A stretch of DNA of 55,542 nt from Gaiella sp038230035 (GTDB taxonomy: Bacteria > Actinomycetota > Thermoleophilia > Gaiellales > Gaiellaceae), in assembly GCA_038230035.1 (NCBI GenBank), contig JBBRNX010000020.1:1-55542 (forward strand), written 5' to 3'. Below, piece after piece: positions 16,119 to 23,003 of the stretch (position 1 is its first letter; each line of letters opens with the position of its first letter). Both the position numbers and the translations under genes were made by a program. The notes beneath the pieces were generated by a model. That model was not told where the DNA came from. It made no database searches and saw nothing but the letters and a program-made list of their open reading frames with translations.

Positions 16119-16497
16119 GCGTGGTGACTTCCTTCGGCCCGGACACCCGCACGATCCGCCAGGTGTACGTGCCCGCGGGCAAGGCCTCGTACGACGCCTT
16201 GCAGTAGTACGAGCCGGCTGCTCCGTCACACGCGTAGGTCTTCGTGTCGATCAGCGCTGCACCTTTCGGGGCGTGCTTGCCGAGGAGGAAGAGCTGCGTC
16301 CGGCCGATCGTCTGCACGCGCAGGAGCACCTTGAAGGCAGTTGGGCGGTACGTCTTGACCGTGAGCGAGACGGGCTTGCCGACGCTCACGGAATCGTTGT
16401 ACGTCACGTTCGCTGCAGCCATCGCCACTGAGGCGACGACCAGTGCGGCAACGACGACGGCGGCAACGACGGCTGACACGATCGCACGTTTTCTCAT
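16102..16497 (-). CDS. Small secreted protein of unknown function
   Basis: A 131-residue protein. ATG 16497 begins MRKRAIVSAVVAA, a Sec signal peptide with a likely cut after AMA-A (about residue 30). The mature part (about 100 residues) is rich in beta-type residues: NVTYNDSVSVGKPVSLTVKT, then RTQLFLLGKHAPKG and GTYTWRIVRVSGPKEVTTLTV. It reads like a small Ig/fibronectin-like domain that ends with a strand. Two cysteines (in TYACDGAAGSYYCKAS) could form a disulfide. I recognise no family. It lies 51 nt downstream of the B12 operon on the same strand and could be its last gene, but it has no overlap with it. Confidence 0.6.
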   Translation of the reverse strand: MRKRAIVSAVVAAVVVAALVVASVAMAAANVTYNDSVSVGKPVSLTVKTYRPTAFKVLLRVQTIGRTQLFLLGKHAPKGAALIDTKTYACDGAAGSYYCKASYEALPAGTYTWRIVRVSGPKEVTTLTVRW

Positions 16498-16548
16498 GCC
16501 GGAGACGCTACCCCTGGCGGCGGACCGTGTCACTCCCCCATTCGGCCG

Positions 16549-17382
16549 TCAGTGGAGTGGAAACGGCTTCCCTGCGAGTGCCGGTGCCACCTCCGAGGTC
16601 ACCCACACCGGCGTGGTCCCGTAGCGAACTGAGTAGCGGTAGCTCCCGTCGGGTCGGCGGAGCCGCGACAGATAGTGCCATGTGATGGCAGAGGGCTTCT
16701 GACCGGCGCCGATCAGCGCCTGAACGGCCCAAGCCGTCGACTGCGCGTCCGAGTCACGGCCCGAAGTCAGGCCGTAGCCGCCGTCGGGGTTGCGGAAGCC
16801 TCGCAGCGCAGCCAGACCGCGCGTTATGGGCCGACCCGAGACGCCGGCGGCGCGAAGCGCTTCGATCGCAGCCGCGGTGTCGTTCGAGTCCGGCGCGCCG
16901 CGCCGTGTCCACGACCACCCACCGTTCCGCGCCTGGTTCCTCAGGAGATCCTGGATCAGCGCAGTCGGCGCCGGCTCGCCCGCCGCGCGGAGTGCGAGGA
17001 CCGTCCAGATCTCCTCGTTGACGAGACCACCGGCGCGAACGGCGCGCAGCCTCGTCAGCAACGCCTCGGGTCGGTCGCCGAGAGCGATCCGCGCGAGCGT
17101 GGCAAGCGCGATATCCGTGGTCTGCTGCGAGTCGACCTCATGCTTGCGAAGGTAGTCGAGAGCTCTTGCGCGCGCGTCCCCACCCACACGCGCAGCGACG
17201 AGCCCGAGCGCCGCCCAGGCGGTGAGGGATACGTCGGGTTGCCGGCCGGCTTCGGCGAAGCCACCGTCCGGCTGCTGCACCCCGGCGAGATAGGCACCAG
17301 CCGCCTGTAGGGGTGCAGGCGGTGTCGCACTCGCCGCGCTGCCGGCAAGTGCGAGCGCCGTCAGGGCGACGAGCAGCCTCAT
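16549..17382 (-). CDS. Secreted alpha/alpha-toroid (prenyltransferase/squalene-oxidase repeat) protein, transcobalamin alpha-like
   Basis: A 277-residue exported protein and last gene of the B12 operon. ATG 17382 overlaps the S-component stop (ATGA). A signal peptide spans residues 1-21 (LVALTALALAGSAASA). The rest is a run of helical-hairpin repeats with QW-like turns: AGVQQPDGGF, RNQARNGGWSW, FRNPDGGYGL, LRRPDGSYRYS, separated by helices such as SLTAWAALGLVAARVG and AQSTAWAVQALIGAGQ. This is the terpenoid-cyclase/prenyltransferase alpha6-alpha6 toroid, the fold also used by the alpha domain of intrinsic factor and transcobalamin. No DxDD or QxxDC-type cyclase motif is seen, which argues against catalysis. 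With the riboswitch, the ECF genes and DUF4430 proteins it suggests a cobalamin binder. Confidence 0.78.
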   Translation of the reverse strand: MRLLVALTALALAGSAASATPPAPLQAAGAYLAGVQQPDGGFAEAGRQPDVSLTAWAALGLVAARVGGDARARALDYLRKHEVDSQQTTDIALATLARIALGDRPEALLTRLRAVRAGGLVNEEIWTVLALRAAGEPAPTALIQDLLRNQARNGGWSWTRRGAPDSNDTAAAIEALRAAGVSGRPITRGLAALRGFRNPDGGYGLTSGRDSDAQSTAWAVQALIGAGQKPSAITWHYLSRLRRPDGSYRYSVRYGTTPVWVTSEVAPALAGKPFPLH

Positions 17383-18050
17383 GCCCATACGATCTCGGTT
17401 CGCGAGCGCCGCTCGTGACGTTCGAGGACGCGGCGAAGCTCGGGCCCGGCGACGAGCGCGAGGACGAGGTTGCCCGCGGCGTGGGCGACGTTGAATGCGA
17501 ATCCCTGCCCGAGAACGGTCACGAGCGCGACCGTCGTGTGCGGGTAGAAGGTGAACCACTGCCACAGATCCAACGTGGTCCCGAACGCGAAGCCGAGCAG
17601 GAGGCAGAACACTGCGAACGACAGCCGTCGTCGGAGCAGCGGCCGTAGGAGCCCAGCGAGGACGCCGCAGCCTCCCCAGGCGAGCATCTGCCACGGCGTG
17701 TAGGGCCCTTGGCCGAGGAAGAAATTCGAGGCTAGGGCGGCGAGTGCGCCTACAGCGAAGCCCCGGCGGGGGCCAAGCGCCACCCCCGCCGCCGCGACCA
17801 TGACGGTCACCGGCTGGACGTCGGGAAGCGGCGCGAAGAGGACCCGTCCTGCGGCCGCTAGCCCGCCGAGCGTCGCGACGAGCGTCAGATCGCGGGCCGA
17901 GCTGGTTCCGCCTTCGAGCCACGCGAAACCGCCGATGACGAGCGCGACAGCGGCCAGAAGCGTCGCGACGCCGCCCTGCGCCGGGTCGAGTGCGACAAGC
18001 GCAGCCGCCGCGAGTGCAAGCAAGGCCGCGACGGAGCCGATCCGAGCCAT
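17379..18050 (-). CDS. ECF transporter S component, probably for cobalamin
   Basis: A 223-residue membrane protein with about six helices, the substrate-binding subunit of an energy-coupling-factor importer. VLFAPLPDVQPVTVMVAAAG and the following RRGFAVGALAALASNFFLGQ, PYTPWQMLAWGGCGVLAGLL are typical of S components of the CbrT-like/ECF membrane type. ATG 18050 is 7 nt after the ATPase stop. The substrate is inferred from the riboswitch, not from the sequence of this subunit. S components diverge quickly, so a B12 precursor or cobalt complex remains possible. Confidence 0.8.
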   Translation of the reverse strand: MARIGSVAALLALAAAALVALDPAQGGVATLLAAVALVIGGFAWLEGGTSSARDLTLVATLGGLAAAGRVLFAPLPDVQPVTVMVAAAGVALGPRRGFAVGALAALASNFFLGQGPYTPWQMLAWGGCGVLAGLLRPLLRRRLSFAVFCLLLGFAFGTTLDLWQWFTFYPHTTVALVTVLGQGFAFNVAHAAGNLVLALVAGPELRRVLERHERRSRTEIVWA

Positions 18051-18057
18051 AGCCGAT

Positions 18058-19416
18058 CTAGCGGCCAGCTCGCACCTCCTCGACAGCTCCGAGGCCGATC
18101 CTCCGGTGGGCTGCGAACGACCGGTCATGTGTCGCCACGAGCACCGCCCGGCCAGCGGCTGCATAGGCGGTGAGCCACGCCGCCAGCTCGGCCTTCCGAT
18201 CCGGGTCGAGCCCGCGCGTCGGCTCGTCGAGCACGAGGACATCCGGTTCCGAGACCGCGACCGCGGCAACGCCCAGTCGCTCACGCTCGCCGCTCGAGAG
18301 ATCGCGCGGATGACGGTCGTAGGCGAACGAGAGGCCGAACCTGTCGAGCGCCGCCCGCGCCCGCGCTTCGTCGCCGCCTACTCCGAGCGCCACCTCCGCG
18401 AGCACGGTCTCCTTGGCGAGATAGCGACCGGGATCCTGGGTGAGGTACGCAACCCGCCCATGTCGTCTGACCGAGCCACGGGAAGGCTCGAGCAAGCCAC
18501 TCGCTAGCTTCGCAAGCGTTGTCTTCCCGGAGCCGTTTGCGCCCTCGAGGGCTACCACCTCACCGCGTCGAAGCTCGAGATCGACGCCGTCGACAGCCGG
18601 CGGGCCGCCCTGGTAGGCGAAGGTGACGCCGTTGAGCTCCAGCAACATGGCAGTCTCCGGCCGCTCCTCTTCCACTGCCACGTCCGGCTCGAACCCAGAA
18701 CTGGCGTACCGCGGCCGATGCTCGGCAAGCCACTCTTCGGCCTCCGCTCGCGGCGCATCGAGTCGGAGCCGTCCGTCTTCGAGGAACAGGACACGGTCGG
18801 CCTGCGCCAGGGCGCGGCCGACGCGCTGCTCGGACAGCACGATGGTCGCGCCGAGCGCATCGACGGCGTCGAAGAACGCAGCGGCGCCGTCGGGGTCGAG
18901 TTGGGATGTCGGCTCGTCGAGCAGCAGCAGCTGCGGCTCGAGCGCCAGAGCAGCCGCCAGGCAGACGCGCTGGAGCTCGCCGCCTGACAACTCGACCGTG
19001 CGTCTCTCGGCGAGGTGCGAGGCTCCGACCGCTTCGAGCGCCCGCTCGACCCGCGGCCAGATGGCGCCTGGCTCGACGCCGATGTTCTCCAGCCCGAACG
19101 CGACCTCGTTCATGGCGAGGGTCATCACGACCTGGTCTTCCGGATCCTGGAACACGGTGGCCACGGTGCCCGCCATCTCGGCGGGTCGAGCCCGGCGGGT
19201 GTCGAGTCCGGCGACAACCACTCGGCCCTCGAAGCGGCCACCGTGGAAGTGAGGCACAAGACCCGAGAGCGCCCGTAGGAGTGTCGACTTTCCGGAACCC
19301 GACGGGCCGAGCAACGCCACGCGCTCGCCGGGTTCGAGCTGCAGCGAGATATCGCGCAGGCCAGCGACAGCCCCGGGATAGGAGAAGGACAGGCGCTCGA
19401 CGACAGCTAGAGCCAC
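18058..19416 (-). CDS. ECF transporter ATPase, two EcfA domains fused
   Basis: A 452-residue protein with two ABC ATPase domains that are normally separate EcfA1 and EcfA2. Domain 1 (residues about 1-230): Walker A LLGPSGSGKSTLL, Q-loop VFQDPEDQVV, signature ELSGGELQRV, Walker B LLLLDEPTSQLD. Domain 2 (about 250-450): Walker A LEGANGSGKTTLA, Q-loop YLTQDPGRYL, signature DLSSGERERL, Walker B VLVLDEPTRGLD, switch His in VATHD. In domain 1 the switch position reads LSEQR, lacking His, so the two sites are not equivalent. GTG 19416 overlaps the end of ecfT by 10 nt; the frame open upstream of it is a shadow. Confidence 0.92.
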   Translation of the reverse strand: MALAVVERLSFSYPGAVAGLRDISLQLEPGERVALLGPSGSGKSTLLRALSGLVPHFHGGRFEGRVVVAGLDTRRARPAEMAGTVATVFQDPEDQVVMTLAMNEVAFGLENIGVEPGAIWPRVERALEAVGASHLAERRTVELSGGELQRVCLAAALALEPQLLLLDEPTSQLDPDGAAAFFDAVDALGATIVLSEQRVGRALAQADRVLFLEDGRLRLDAPRAEAEEWLAEHRPRYASSGFEPDVAVEEERPETAMLLELNGVTFAYQGGPPAVDGVDLELRRGEVVALEGANGSGKTTLAKLASGLLEPSRGSVRRHGRVAYLTQDPGRYLAKETVLAEVALGVGGDEARARAALDRFGLSFAYDRHPRDLSSGERERLGVAAVAVSEPDVLVLDEPTRGLDPDRKAELAAWLTAYAAAGRAVLVATHDRSFAAHRRIGLGAVEEVRAGR

Positions 19417-20147
19417 GTCAACGCCACCACCACGAGGGCCGCCGAGCCGACGAGGGCGAGCCAGTCCGCACGTGCCCAAGGAGGTTGCGGGGCACGCGTC
19501 GCGCCGGCGCGGCCGAACCCGCGCGACTCCATCGCCTCGGCAAGATTCGTCGCCCGCTCGAGCGAGCCGGCCACAAGCGGCGAGAGGAGCAGCGCGTAGC
19601 CCCGAACTCCACCGATCTCGACACCGCGGCCGCGCACCGCCTCGACGAGCCCAACGGCGTCGCGCTGAAGCGAGGGCACGAGTCGCGTCGCAAGCGCGAC
19701 GGCAAGCGCCGAACGACGCGCCGCCCTCGCGCCGGAGACGAGCCTGTCGTGATCGAGTAGGAGCCCGTATACCGCAAATGCAAGGGCAAGAGCCGTCAGG
19801 CGCAAGCCATTCAGCGCAGCCTGTTGCAGCTCGTCGGTCGTGATGTCCAGAGTGCCGACGACCGGGATGGTCGGGCCTTCCCACAGGAGCGTCCCGCCTC
19901 CGGCCGTGTTGAAGAGCGGGGAGAGGAGAAAGACGCTGAGCCCTGCGCTCAACGCACCGTAGAGGTACGGCCAGCGACGGTGGCGCGGCGCTCGCAGTGT
20001 CAGCGCGAACAGCCCCGCAGCAAGAACCCCGATCGCCCAGAGACGGTCGATCAGGAGCGCCGAAGTCCCGATCGCACCGAGCGAGAGCGCTGCCGGGCCT
20101 GGGCTGAACGGACCGGGGCTGAAGCGCAGTCGCGGCACGCGCTTCAC
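19407..20147 (-). CDS. ECF transporter transmembrane subunit EcfT
   Basis: A 246-residue membrane scaffold that couples the ATPases to the S component. It has four to five membrane helices and the two coupling helices with Ala-Arg-Gly-type motifs: LVEAVRGRGVEIGG and LAEAMESRGFGRAG (A-x-R-G and S-R-G). VYGLLLDHDRLVSGARAARR precedes them. GTG/ATG start at 20147 overlaps the DUF4430 lipoprotein stop by 4 nt. Family length is about 230-270. Confidence 0.9.
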   Translation of the reverse strand: MKRVPRLRFSPGPFSPGPAALSLGAIGTSALLIDRLWAIGVLAAGLFALTLRAPRHRRWPYLYGALSAGLSVFLLSPLFNTAGGGTLLWEGPTIPVVGTLDITTDELQQAALNGLRLTALALAFAVYGLLLDHDRLVSGARAARRSALAVALATRLVPSLQRDAVGLVEAVRGRGVEIGGVRGYALLLSPLVAGSLERATNLAEAMESRGFGRAGATRAPQPPWARADWLALVGSAALVVVALTWL

Positions 20148-20845
20148 GGGACGGCGAACCTCCGCGCGTAGGCGCCCCGCAGGAGCTTGGAGACATCACC
20201 GGAGAACGTGAGCACGACTGGCGCCTGCGGCCCGCTGCCCGGCGAGCGGAGCGCCGCAGCCAAGCGGGTCGAGCCGCGTTCGAGAACGAAGAGGCTCGCA
20301 TCGTGCGGAACCGGTACTCCCAACGCCGCCACCGAGGAGGCGTGCAGACGTCGGGCGATCCTCTGTGCGGCGGGTTGCAGCCCCGGCGCGAAGCGCACCG
20401 CCACCGCCCGAACATGCCCTGCGTAGCCGTGGAAGAAGGGCTCCGGGAAGGCGCCCGCGACGACCTCCAAGTCCGCGTCGTGCGTCCAGTCCCGGTAGTC
20501 CCACCACGCGATGTCGCCCGCGCGAAGCCGGTACTCGGCCGCGCTCGAGTCGCCGGCGAGGCCGTTGACGAACCAGAACCAGTCGTGTCTCTTCGAGACA
20601 TCGCCACTCACGCCGTCGATCGACTGGACGAAGCGGCCACCGTACCGCGTGTCAACCTTGGCTTTGGCACGAAGCGCCCGCAGGAGCGTTTGCCCGGCCG
20701 GCACCGACGTACTCAGAATCAACTTCGAACCGCGATCCTCGGTGATCCAGAGCCTCGCCGTGCCGGAGTCGCCGCCCCCCACCCCACCGCAGCCCGCAAC
20801 TGCGAGAGCGGCGAGGAGGAGTGCGGCAACCCGGCGCGCGTTCAC
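20144..20845 (-). CDS. DUF4430 (transcobalamin C-like) lipoprotein
   Basis: A 233-residue surface lipoprotein. The signal ends in the lipobox LAVAGC (Cys at about 19), then a Gly-rich linker. Residues about 30-125 match DUF4430/transcobalamin-like C-terminal domains: SVPAGQTLLRALRAKAKVDT, then HDWFWFVNGLAGDSSAAEYR, LRAGDIAWWDYRDW. The W-x-x-x-V-N-G and D-G/D-x-x-W-W-Y/D-Y motifs are the hallmarks. Residues about 130-233 form a second, unrecognised domain. It overlaps both neighbours by 4 nt. Anchoring at the membrane fits a role in passing cobalamin to the ECF importer. Confidence 0.8.
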   Translation of the reverse strand: MNARRVAALLLAALAVAGCGGVGGGDSGTARLWITEDRGSKLILSTSVPAGQTLLRALRAKAKVDTRYGGRFVQSIDGVSGDVSKRHDWFWFVNGLAGDSSAAEYRLRAGDIAWWDYRDWTHDADLEVVAGAFPEPFFHGYAGHVRAVAVRFAPGLQPAAQRIARRLHASSVAALGVPVPHDASLFVLERGSTRLAAALRSPGSGPQAPVVLTFSGDVSKLLRGAYARRFAVP

Positions 20846-21453
20846 TTCGCGCTGTTCGAGCGCACCGTGCCGAACGAGTACGCCCGCACGAGACCTCGGT
20901 GCTTGCCGACACAGCCGACGGCGCCGCCCGTGGCAGCCTGCGTTTTGACGCGGCGACCATCTACGTGCAGGACGACACCCTTGGCGGGTACGAGCTTGCC
21001 GGCATCATCGAACGCTTCGACCTTGTAGCAGTTGACAGACTGTCCGTCCGCTGCCAGCTCGAGCGTCGGCGGCCCGCCGTTCGGACCGAACGCCGCGTAG
21101 TACCAGAGCACGGCGTCGCCGTCCTTGAGCTGCACCTGGTCGGCTCCGACCGGTGGCGAGACGCCGTTCACCTTGAACACCCAGCCGGCGTTCCCAGAGC
21201 CCGCGTACTTGCCGACTTGCGAGACATAGTCGCCGAAGGACGACGTCGTGATGCCGTAGTAGAACTCGCCGAGCGTGCTGGCGACGTCGAGCGCCTGCAG
21301 CGCATTCGTCGCGTCGATCGTGACCGGCTTCGAGCCGAAGATGGACTGCGTCTTCCCTTCGACCCGGATCGTGACCTGCGCGGCCATGGCCGCACCCGTC
21401 AAGACGAACGCAGCGACAAGGGTCGCTGGAAGAACGAGAGAGCGTCGAGCCAT
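20842..21453 (-). CDS. Secreted DUF4430 (transcobalamin C-like) protein
   Basis: A 203-residue exported protein and first gene after the cobalamin riboswitch. ATG 21453 has a GGAGG site 5 nt upstream. The signal peptide ends near AAMAA-Q (residue 25). Residues about 27-125 form the DUF4430 domain: VTIDATNALQALDVASTLGE, NAGWVFKVNGVSPPVGADQV, QLKDGDAVLWYYAAF. This is the beta-domain fold of intrinsic factor and transcobalamin. The C-terminal part (about 130-203) has a transthyretin/carboxypeptidase-regulatory-like look (VEAFDDAGKLVPAKGVVLHV) with two cysteines. The frame is open upstream but codes for the riboswitch there. Confidence 0.82.
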   Translation of the reverse strand: MARRSLVLPATLVAAFVLTGAAMAAQVTIRVEGKTQSIFGSKPVTIDATNALQALDVASTLGEFYYGITTSSFGDYVSQVGKYAGSGNAGWVFKVNGVSPPVGADQVQLKDGDAVLWYYAAFGPNGGPPTLELAADGQSVNCYKVEAFDDAGKLVPAKGVVLHVDGRRVKTQAATGGAVGCVGKHRGLVRAYSFGTVRSNSAK

Positions 21454-21490
21454 CGAATCCTCCCATCCGCGAGGGGTTCGGTATGTCGGG

Positions 21491-21640
21491 GGCTCGGCAG
21501 GTCTTCTGACTCGGGGCTCCCTCCCCCACCGCCTTCCCGGTCTCTCGACCAGTGGCACATCGGTGGTTGAGCAACTCCCCTCACAGCGGCGGGACCGTCC
21601 CGGACTTGCACCGGGTTCCCTGACCGTGCTCCCGTGAGCC
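21491..21640 (-). promoter_or_regulatory. Cobalamin (AdoCbl-class) riboswitch
   Basis: On the minus strand, P1 is closed by GGCTC (21640-21636) and GAGCC (21495-21491). Conserved blocks occur in order: CAGGGAACCCGGTGCAAGTC, GGGACGGTCCCGCCGCTGTG, TGTGCCACTGG, CCGGGAAGGC, and GAGTCAGAAGACCTGCC. Together they form the B12-box architecture. The first gene starts 37 nt downstream; CCTC near 21469-21472 could pair with GAGG of its ribosome site, so control may be at translation. A TAAGCT box at 21646-21651 would start transcription at the 5' edge of P1. Confidence 0.95.
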
Positions 21641-21645
21641 GGGCG

Positions 21646-21655
21646 AGCTTATCAT
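21646..21655. promoter_or_regulatory. Overlapping divergent -10 boxes, B12 operon and HAD-like gene
   Basis: TAAGCT on the minus strand (21646-21651) and TATCAT on the plus strand (21650-21655) share two bases. The plus box is 6 nt before GTG 21662. The minus box is about 6 nt before the riboswitch. Confidence 0.4.
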
Positions 21656-21661
21656 CGGACG

Positions 21662-22120
21662 GTGACGCCGCCTGCAGCACTCGCAATCGATCTCGACGGT
21701 GCGCTCGGTGACACCCGCAGACTGTGGGACGACTGGCTCGCTGGAGCCGGCCGCGTGCTCGGAGTCGACTCTGCCCTGCTGCCGACCGACCGAGGTGCGG
21801 CAGCGACGTTGCTCGACAGCAGCGGCGCCGGCAACTGGCGGACGCTGCTCGAGCGCTACGCCGAGGATCGAGCGCCTGTGTACCTTCGGCCGGCCGCCGA
21901 CGCGAGCGCCGCTCTTCGCTTGCTCGCGGCAGCAGGCAAACGGTTGGGCGTCTTCACCGACGGGCCGATCGAGCTGGCGCAGATCGCCCTTGCGCAACTT
22001 GGCGCAGCCCGACGCATCGACGCTCTCGAGACCGGCACGGGCGCGCTCGAACGGCTACTCGACACGCTCGGTCCCGGCGCCATCGTCGTCCGGACACGCG
22101 AGGAGTTGCGCGAAGCGTAG
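21662..22120 (+). CDS. HAD-like protein, probably non-catalytic or reduced
   Basis: A 152-residue protein with a degenerate haloacid-dehalogenase pattern. Motif I reads AIDLDGALGDT (DxD kept, the usual T after DG changed to A), and motif II lies in KRLGVFTDGPIELAQIAL. The expected Lys of motif III and the acidic pair of motif IV are not seen, and the protein is short (HAD phosphatases are usually 200 or more residues). GTG 21662 follows a TATCAT box by 6 nt. It is divergent from the B12 operon. A phosphatase role related to B12 is possible by position only. Confidence 0.65.
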   Translation: MTPPAALAIDLDGALGDTRRLWDDWLAGAGRVLGVDSALLPTDRGAAATLLDSSGAGNWRTLLERYAEDRAPVYLRPAADASAALRLLAAAGKRLGVFTDGPIELAQIALAQLGAARRIDALETGTGALERLLDTLGPGAIVVRTREELREA

Positions 22121-22122
22121 GA

Positions 22123-22138
22123 GCGACCCTTGGGTCGC
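22123..22138. terminator. Hairpin terminator after the HAD-like gene
   Basis: GCGACCC, TT, GGGTCGC followed by CTTCTT on the plus strand. It starts 3 nt after the stop at 22120. Confidence 0.6.
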
Positions 22139-22151
22139 CTTCTTCGGGCGA

Positions 22152-22171
22152 GGGCGAGGCGAGCCTCGCCC
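22152..22171. terminator. Second hairpin between convergent genes
   Basis: Perfect arms GGGCGAGGC (22152-22160) and GCCTCGCCC (22163-22171). It probably serves the minus-strand gene ending at 22185. Confidence 0.5.
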
Positions 22172-22184
22172 CTACGTGTCCTTC

Positions 22185-23003
22185 CTACAGACGTTGTGAA
22201 CCGTCGAGCGCCCGCACGTAGCGCGCCGCCGACTCGCGAATCACGGCTTTCGCATTCGTCGAGATGACCCGACCCCACCACGCGCCCCAGATCCGGTCGA
22301 ACTCCCACGGCTCGAGCTCCGCGACGATCCGCTCCACCTCAGGCGCCGGCAGCGGCAACATGTTCGGGTAGCTCCACATGAACGTGACCGAGCGACGATG
22401 CGCGATGACCTGGACGATGTCGCCCGACAGCAGGGCTCCACGTCCGCCCGCGCCCGCAGGCCAGTGCAAGACGGTGCCGCCGGCAAAGTGCCCGCCGAGC
22501 CGCAGCAGGGTCAAGCCGCCGGGCAGGTCGTAGGCATCCCCGTCCCAGTGCTCGACGAGCGGGTCGGGCCGGAGAACCCATTCCCGATCGTCGGCATGCA
22601 GCAGGATCGGAATCCCGCCCAGCGCGCGGCTCCACTCGAGCATCCCGGAGTAGTAGTGCGGATGCGAGATCGCAATCGCCGTTGCGCCACCGCGCCGCGC
22701 GACGTCGGCGACGGCGTCGTCGGTAGACAGCGGCACCATGTCCCACAACACGTTGCCTGCCGGCGTCTCGACGAGCAACGCGCGCTGGCCAATCGCGAAC
22801 TCGGGCTCGACCCCCACCCCGACTAGACCGGGCTCCTCCTCCCGCACCTCGGCCCGATGGTCGCCTGCGAGCTCCGCAAGAGACGTCCACTGCTGCCCGG
22901 TCACGGGGACCCACTGGCGCTCGTCCTCGCAGATCGGGCAGGTTTCGGGTGGGATCTCTGCGGCCGGGAAGACCGCGCCGCAGGTTGCACAGACCGGCGT
23001 CAC
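22185..23003 (-). CDS. Metallo-beta-lactamase-fold protein with N-terminal zinc ribbon
   Basis: A 272-residue protein. Residues 1-35 carry a rubredoxin-like zinc knuckle, CATCGAVFPAAEIPPETCPIC (two C-x2-C pairs). Residues about 55-250 form an MBL fold: LLVETPAGNVLWDMVPL, SHPHYYSGMLEW, LLRLGGHFAGGTVLHW, ALLSGDIVQVI. The metal motif HxHxDH is changed to HPHYYS, so the Asp-His part is missing; this exists in a known MBL subgroup of unknown activity. GTG 23003 overlaps the next gene's stop as GTGA, so it is translated with the upstream dehydrogenase. The substrate is unknown. Confidence 0.8.
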   Translation of the reverse strand: MTPVCATCGAVFPAAEIPPETCPICEDERQWVPVTGQQWTSLAELAGDHRAEVREEEPGLVGVGVEPEFAIGQRALLVETPAGNVLWDMVPLSTDDAVADVARRGGATAIAISHPHYYSGMLEWSRALGGIPILLHADDREWVLRPDPLVEHWDGDAYDLPGGLTLLRLGGHFAGGTVLHWPAGAGGRGALLSGDIVQVIAHRRSVTFMWSYPNMLPLPAPEVERIVAELEPWEFDRIWGAWWGRVISTNAKAVIRESAARYVRALDGSQRL

